Source: Reticulascus tulasneorum (taxonomy: Eukaryota > Ascomycota > Sordariomycetes > Glomerellales > Reticulascaceae). From it: a stretch of 64,000 bases of DNA. The notes under the pieces were generated by a model. That model did no database searches, was not told where the DNA came from, and saw nothing but the letters and a program-made list of their open reading frames with translations. Below are positions 60,895-64,000 of this stretch, piece after piece (the first letter of the stretch is position 1; each line of letters opens with the position of its first letter). Location of the stretch: the NCBI GenBank assembly GCA_001557505.1, contig LSAX01000005.1, positions 1,364,001-1,428,000 of the forward strand. The letters run 5' to 3'. The position numbers were made by a program, and so were the translations under genes.

Positions 60895-61457
60895 AGACAG
60901 GACATTTACGACGTTACGTTTCCATGTATGGGCTAGAGGATGTACACGTATCCTTCTTTGCTCGTGTTAGATGAGGGCAGATATTGATGACAGCGGCGCT
61001 AGATATAGATGAATTGGAATAGCTACCTGACTTGGCGAGAGAAGCTGCGTATCATGCTTTTATTCGTATTCTCTTTCTTTTCATTGCTTCTCGTCGTTCC
61101 TATGGGTAGAATCTTGGGCAAGGGAGCATGGACTATAGATTTCCGCCAGGGCTGTGATTCGATAATATTAGACAACATCTGGCACCATTACCCGCCTACA
61201 TAGTGGTGCGTGGGTTGAAGGTGGAGGTAGATAGGTCATTCAGAATGATCTTCGATGGAGCTGATGAAGTTGCCCAAACCATAGGGTAAGGCGGTGGATT
61301 TGCGTATTATTACTTTGTAAACGAGAAAGCACGGCTAATTAGGTCCGCCAGCTTCGGCAATTCCTGTCGCTATTTTCACGGGCTCGAGTAATCCTGGGCC
61401 AACCCCTCGAGTGCTTCTGTCGTTGTTATTCGACGGGCTTAAATTTCGATAATGTTC
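60895..61457. other. Convergent intergenic region
   Basis: 3' flanks of the zinc-finger gene and the last minus-strand gene. No gene is recognised. Confidence 0.5.
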
Positions 61458-63890
61458 TCAGGTCGTGGCGTAGTAGCCGCCGGGAATCTTGTCGCTATCT
61501 TGTCTCTCTTGAGCATTGAGCCCGGGAAGGACTAGTGAGCGGATGCTGTCTTCTACGAACTTCAACCGTTGTGGGTCGTTGATTGAACTTTGGCTGCGTC
61601 TGCAAGATTTCGGTTGAGTCGAAACCGGAGGTTCGCTGTTGGATGTGCTGCGACCTGTAGTACTATGGGACGCGAGGCACGTCTCGTCAAGTTGGTCCGC
61701 CTGAACCGCCAATTCTTGTCCCGTCTCATCTAGCGCTGCGTTCCGCCTCTCCTTGCCTGTAGTGTCCGTCTCCGCAAGCTGTGTGGCACCAATACTTCGC
61801 AATCGGCTGCTGTCTACTTGACTATGCTTAGTAAGGGTTGACCTGACGTTCATTCCGAATTGTCTTGCATCTGTCGTTGGCGGCTCAATCTCTGCCACAA
61901 GCCTGGCCATAGTAACGTTTTGAAGATACTGCACTTCCCTATAGCTTAGGACTCTAACTGAAGATCCGGAAGATTGCATGGTCGTATCAAGAGTTGACGA
62001 TTTAGGCTCATAGCCAGTAATCCAATCGAACATCTCTACTGGTGGAATGATGTCTGGAAGCTTGAAATGCAGCAGGCTGAGATGAACCGCAGCTGAGTCC
62101 ACCGTCTGGTATCGCTGTTCTGTGTAGCAACTCGAGCATTCTTCAAGGAGGCAGGAAGACACGAGAAGTGGCCGCTCGGGCTGGCGGCAGACCCATTCGC
62201 AGCCAGATAGGGCGTGCCGAAGATCCTGTTGTGGGAAATATTCTTCTGTTCGGCTAGTATGTGTCGGCGTGGCGACTTGCTCCTTCTCTGCTAATGAGCA
62301 CAACGGGACGGTGCTGGTATCGTGAATATGCAGACGTAGGAAGGCCTGGGCGAGATATGGTGGACTTCTCGCGCGTACCGACGTACATCCAATATAATTG
62401 GGCTGTTCTCAAGACCAGTTGTTGATGGCTCGGCAAAGTTGTATAAAGATGTGCAGGATTTACTACCTTCGGAGTGCTGATTTAGCAGCGAAAGTTGTGA
62501 TCCTTGGTCGCTGACTGAAATTCTCGAACCAGCTCGCCGTAGCCTTCGTCTTCTTCCCTCGCCATGACCATGCGTAGTATCTTGCCTATCAACTAGTGGC
62601 GGAGACGGTGGTGGGGCTGATCTCGTCGCGGTCGGATCCGAGAAGGTTCGCCGATCTCCAGGCAATCTTTGGCGGTAAGTATGGAATGTAGGCTCAACTG
62701 AACTCGGTGTGTGGGATGGCGACAATCTCGCTTCAGTGACTTCAGGTCTAGATTTGCGTAGCTCGTTTGATGAAGAGTGTGTATGTTGTCGATCATATGC
62801 CACTGGGCGGTCTGTCAGAACCGCAATTGCATCTTTATGTGAAGCTCGTTTAGAGATTTTAGCGGGCTCTACACCCACCTCGTTGTTGTGGCTGATGGAG
62901 ATACTGTTGCTGAGCTCCCCCTCGGCCAGTGTCCGATCAGTTTCGAGTACCGGCCCAGCGCTTCGCCCATCCCATTCGGGACGCAGTGTGGGTATCAAAT
63001 GTGGTGTTGGAAGAGGTTCGAAAGTTAAGTCAATAAGGCCTTCAACCTGCTCTTCGACTCGCTCTTCGACTTCTTCAGACGTGCTAGACAAGGAACGGGC
63101 GCAAAATTTCCTCTCAGAGCTCGAGGGAGTTTCATGGGCATTTCTCATCGCGGGCTTCCCCCGACGGCTAGCAAATTGTAACCTCACAAGCGCTCGCTTA
63201 TAGGTTCTGGTATTGATGATTTCGTGGTCGAAGTCGAACTCTGTATTGCTCAGCATGGATTCCTTGTCCCCGAGTATGCAGTCGACGGACTCCTGGTCCA
63301 ACGAATCAAGAATGGACTGTTGGAAGCTCGGATACGTATGTATGAGCGCGAAGAGGTCTTGTTTCGCATCCTCGAGAGTCGGCCGGTTCTGACTAAGTAA
63401 AGACTTGATGTCTTGTATTGAGCGTCTTGCGTTTTGTTAACAGCACTGTAAAGCGAATTGGGAAGCGGCATGCTTACAAATTCAGCGCCTGTACCAGGAG
63501 CGAGAGGCTCGCCTTCTTCCGATCCAACCGGCCAAGGAGGCGTGCCATATCGTCCTCTTTCCACAGAACCAAAGCTCTAACCTTCCAGTCGTCGCGGTGG
63601 AATAGTTCCTGATACTCCTTACTGATACACATGAGTGTCGCATGGCATCCATTCACGGCAACGTTAAACACGTCGTCAAGCTCAAAACGCCGGACTGAGC
63701 TTGGATTTTGCCGCAAGGTATGCTCGACCTCTCGCAGAGCTGCCTGCACACTCTGAATCTCGTCGGCAACGTCGGAAATGGAGTGTATCGCATAGCGTAG
63801 CTGGCCAACTCCGTCTCTGGCCTTGATGGCAGCCTTAAAGATGAGCCCAGCCAACGTAATTGCGGCGGTGGTAATGCTAAGGGGATCCAT
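61458..63890 (-). CDS. Protein with STAND/HET-type fungal N-terminal domain and disordered remainder
   Basis: The ATG at 63890 begins MDPLSITTAAITLAGLI, the typical start of the fungal N-terminal domain found on STAND/NLR-like and related proteins. About 135 residues of helical domain follow. Exon 1 is 63890-63478. Intron 63426-63477 (52 nt, GTAAGC, GTTAAC, CGCAAG) leads to exon 2. The next stretch is long and Ser/Pro/Arg/Glu-rich. The frame runs to TAG at 62291, but a second long frame (to 61458) begins nearby. A 41-nt candidate intron, 62386-62346 (GTACGT to GCCCAG), joins them in phase and would give 779 residues. It is short and lacks a clear branch site, so the 3' half is less certain. 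No NACHT or NB-ARC P-loop is visible, so it is not a complete NLR. Confidence 0.6.
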
Positions 63891-64000
63891 CGCTGGATAT
63901 GAGCGCAGTTGATGGTAATCCACACCAGTCGGTTATGTTGTAGAGGTGAAAAGTGGCGAAGAACGACGAGGCTGCGGTTTATGTCCATTGCCTACCACAC

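Overview
This 64-kb window is nuclear DNA of a filamentous ascomycete (Pezizomycotina). The evidence is short GT-AG introns of about 45-105 nt with CTAAC/CTGAC-type branch sequences, dense protein-coding genes on both strands, and orthologues of typical fungal genes (G1 cyclin, RPS2, thioredoxin reductase, VPS53, YTH1, HYPK, class II DAHP synthase, a DUF6594 protein, a DUF1776 protein, GH18 and GH114 enzymes). I cannot fix the class from sequence alone. I found no rRNA, tRNA, CRISPR or complete transposon. Exon and intron limits below were worked out by hand from splice signals and reading frame.

Layout. 1-7.9 kb: a long gene-poor stretch ending in the pyrimidine-rich leader of a G1 cyclin gene (7928-9177). 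11.1-18.3 kb: two divergent, unrecognised large genes, one with a retropepsin-like DSGA motif and one encoding about 1,400 residues. 18.6-22 kb: a small coiled-coil protein, a DUF6594 membrane protein and ribosomal protein uS5. 22.7-27.8 kb: a 1,053-residue unknown protein and a single-pass cell-surface-type protein. 28.9-33.4 kb: a secreted GH114 enzyme, a 91-residue Tyr/Ser/Gly/Asn-rich protein and thioredoxin reductase. 33.9-40 kb: VPS53 and a GH18 chitinase-like protein whose catalytic motif carries a substitution. 40-44.9 kb: no recognisable gene. 44.9-64 kb: YTH1, a DUF1776 SDR-like protein, an 80-residue Cys-rich protein, a methyltransferase, an amidase, class II DAHP synthase, HYPK, two membrane or secreted unknowns, a C2H2 zinc-finger gene with an in-frame TAG in its upstream part, and a protein with a STAND/HET-type fungal N-terminal domain.

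The genes mostly look like independent housekeeping and accessory units. No biosynthetic cluster is evident. The most unusual piece is the 11.1-18.3 kb divergent pair. It combines a retropepsin-like gene, a very large unknown gene and coding-like debris in the shared 0.7-kb spacer, and it is the best candidate for an undescribed system. Other points worth attention are the substituted GH18 motif, the nonsense codon inside a zinc finger, tiny first coding exons (11 and 19 nt), two apparent GC-AG introns, and upstream ORFs in the cyclin leader.
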